Source: Pseudomonadota bacterium
GTDB lineage: Bacteria; Pseudomonadota; Gammaproteobacteria; Burkholderiales; Rhodocyclaceae
DNA: 33,032 nucleotides
Assembly: GCA_021782315.1 (NCBI GenBank)
Contig: JAJXVG010000014.1
Coordinates: 1 to 33,032 of the forward strand
Direction: 5' to 3'
Of the stretch, positions 32,053 through 33,032 are shown piece by piece. Position 1 is the first letter of the stretch, and each line of letters starts with the position of its first letter. The notes under the pieces are model-generated. The model was not told the origin of the DNA. It was given only the letters and a program-made list of their open reading frames with translations, and ran no database searches. A program made the translations under genes and the position numbers.

Positions 32053-33032
32053 TTGCCTCGTGATGCCCAAGCCCGTCTGCTCCGAACTTTCCGTTCGCTG
32101 CGCCAGCACAACTATCGTATCTGGGCCGTCGGCTCCCTGGTTTCAAACGTCGGCACATGGATGCAGCGCATCGCGCAGGACTGGCTGGTCCTGGTCCTTC
32201 TTACCAATCACAGCGGGACCGCAGTCGGCGTCGTCATGGCACTACAGTTCGGCCCGCCGATCTTGCTGATGCCCTGGGTCGGCAGGGTTATCGACCGGAA
32301 TGATCGGCGCAGGCTTTTGATTGCGACCCAATCGGCCATGGGACTGAGCGCACTGGCACTGGGCATGCTGGTCATCGCCGGGGTCGTCACGCTGTGGCAG
32401 GTATACCTGTTCGCCGCGCTGATGGGCTGCATCAGCGCCTTCGACTCCCCCGTCCGTCAGACCTTCGTCGCCGAACTGGTTGGGGAGGACGATCTGCCCA
32501 ACGCGGTCGCGCTCAATTCGACCCTGTTCAACGGCGCCCGGCTTATCGGGCCGGCCGTCGCCGGCGTCATGATTGCGGCGATCGGCACCGGCTGGGTCTT
32601 CATCGTCAATGCCCTGTCCTTCATCGCCGTGCTGATTTCCCTGATGTACATGCGCATAGACGACCTTCTCCCGCTGCCCAAGGCCGCTGACCCCTCAGCC
32701 GGCATCACTGACGGACTGAACTATATCAGGCACAGACCGGACCTCCTCATCGCCCTGGGCATGTTGTTTCTGGTGGGAACCTACGGGCTGAATTTCCCCA
32801 TTTTCATCTCGACAATGTCGGTGAGCGCCTTCCAGGGCGGCCCCCATCTTTACGGCACCCTGTCTTCCGCAATGGCCATCGGATCGGTCGCCGGCGCCCT
32901 GCTGGTGGCAGGCAACAGGAGGCCGGACCTGCGGGTATTGATCCTCAGCGCCTTCGGTTTCGGCCTGGTCTGCCTGTTGGCGGCAGCAATGCCCAATGCG
33001 TGGACCTTCGGCACCACGCTCGTCGTCCTGGG
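32053..33032 (+). CDS. MFS transporter, MFS_3 (EntS-like) group, cut by window edge
   Basis: The frame runs open to the right edge, giving about 326 residues. It reads FRSLRQHNYRIWAVGSLVSN then VGTWMQRIAQDWLVL, the typical first membrane helix of MFS_3/EntS-like exporters, then the loop-2 motif GRVIDRNDRRRLL, and at least eight hydrophobic segments. Such pumps export siderophores, drugs or metabolites by proton antiport. No ATG is in frame before the first helix: the ATG at 32062 is in another frame. The TTG at 32053 (LPRDAQARLLR) is the best start, though the frame stays open to about 32003. There is no clear ribosome binding site. The C-terminal third lies outside. Confidence 0.85.
   Translation, partial: MPRDAQARLLRTFRSLRQHNYRIWAVGSLVSNVGTWMQRIAQDWLVLVLLTNHSGTAVGVVMALQFGPPILLMPWVGRVIDRNDRRRLLIATQSAMGLSALALGMLVIAGVVTLWQVYLFAALMGCISAFDSPVRQTFVAELVGEDDLPNAVALNSTLFNGARLIGPAVAGVMIAAIGTGWVFIVNALSFIAVLISLMYMRIDDLLPLPKAADPSAGITDGLNYIRHRPDLLIALGMLFLVGTYGLNFPIFISTMSVSAFQGGPHLYGTLSSAMAIGSVAGALLVAGNRRPDLRVLILSAFGFGLVCLLAAAMPNAWTFGTTLVVL

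Noticed and set aside
1-33032. tRNA, rRNA or CRISPR arrays
   Set aside because: None was noticed on reading both strands; a covariance-model tRNA search would settle the tRNA question.

Overview
The window is about 33 kb of GC-rich DNA from what looks like a betaproteobacterium, probably of the Rhodocyclales (Dechloromonas/Azonexus-like). This is inferred from gene content: a class I PHA synthase, a soluble NAD-linked [NiFe] hydrogenase operon, a bifunctional MaoC/phosphate acyltransferase next to acetate kinase, and a B12-dependent ribonucleotide reductase. No rRNA or tRNA was seen, so the assignment rests on protein character only.

Layout. 1-2400: start of phaC (runs off the left edge), a beta-CASP metallo-hydrolase and a universal stress protein. 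2393-4952: an unrecognised exported protein, an XRE-cupin regulator and a ketopantoate reductase-like gene with a clear promoter and an embedded palindrome. 5203-7524: a tightly coupled pair, a TPR/ATP-grasp-like protein and a divergent SerC-like aminotransferase, that may form an undescribed two-step pathway. 7542-8667: a nucleoside deaminase and a DUF302 protein, divergently transcribed. 8677-13737: a scar-like segment with a truncated VapC toxin, a truncated Old Yellow Enzyme, gene-poor stretches and one intact MASE4/PAS hybrid histidine kinase.

13738-18977: hoxF-hoxU-hoxY-hoxH-hoxW on the minus strand, overlapping or closely packed, encoding the NAD-reducing hydrogenase and its maturation protease. 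19178-23813 on the plus strand: fabI, a very small protein-kinase-like protein, a Cys-X5-Arg phosphatase, MaoC-Pta and AckA. 24181-27072: nrdJ, preceded by two NrdR boxes 31 bp apart and followed by a strong intrinsic terminator. 27391-33032: an AraC regulator with a periplasmic PEBP protein, an exported transporter-like beta-barrel, an exported amidohydrolase, and the start of an MFS transporter cut by the right edge.

Together the genes fit a facultative organism that balances reductant and carbon: H2/NAD(H) exchange by Hox, acyl-phosphate/ATP conversion by Pta-AckA, carbon storage by PhaC, and oxygen-independent dNTP synthesis by NrdJ. The best candidates for new biology are the ATP-grasp/SerC-like pair, the mini-kinase/phosphatase pair, and the MaoC domain that lacks its expected catalytic histidine.
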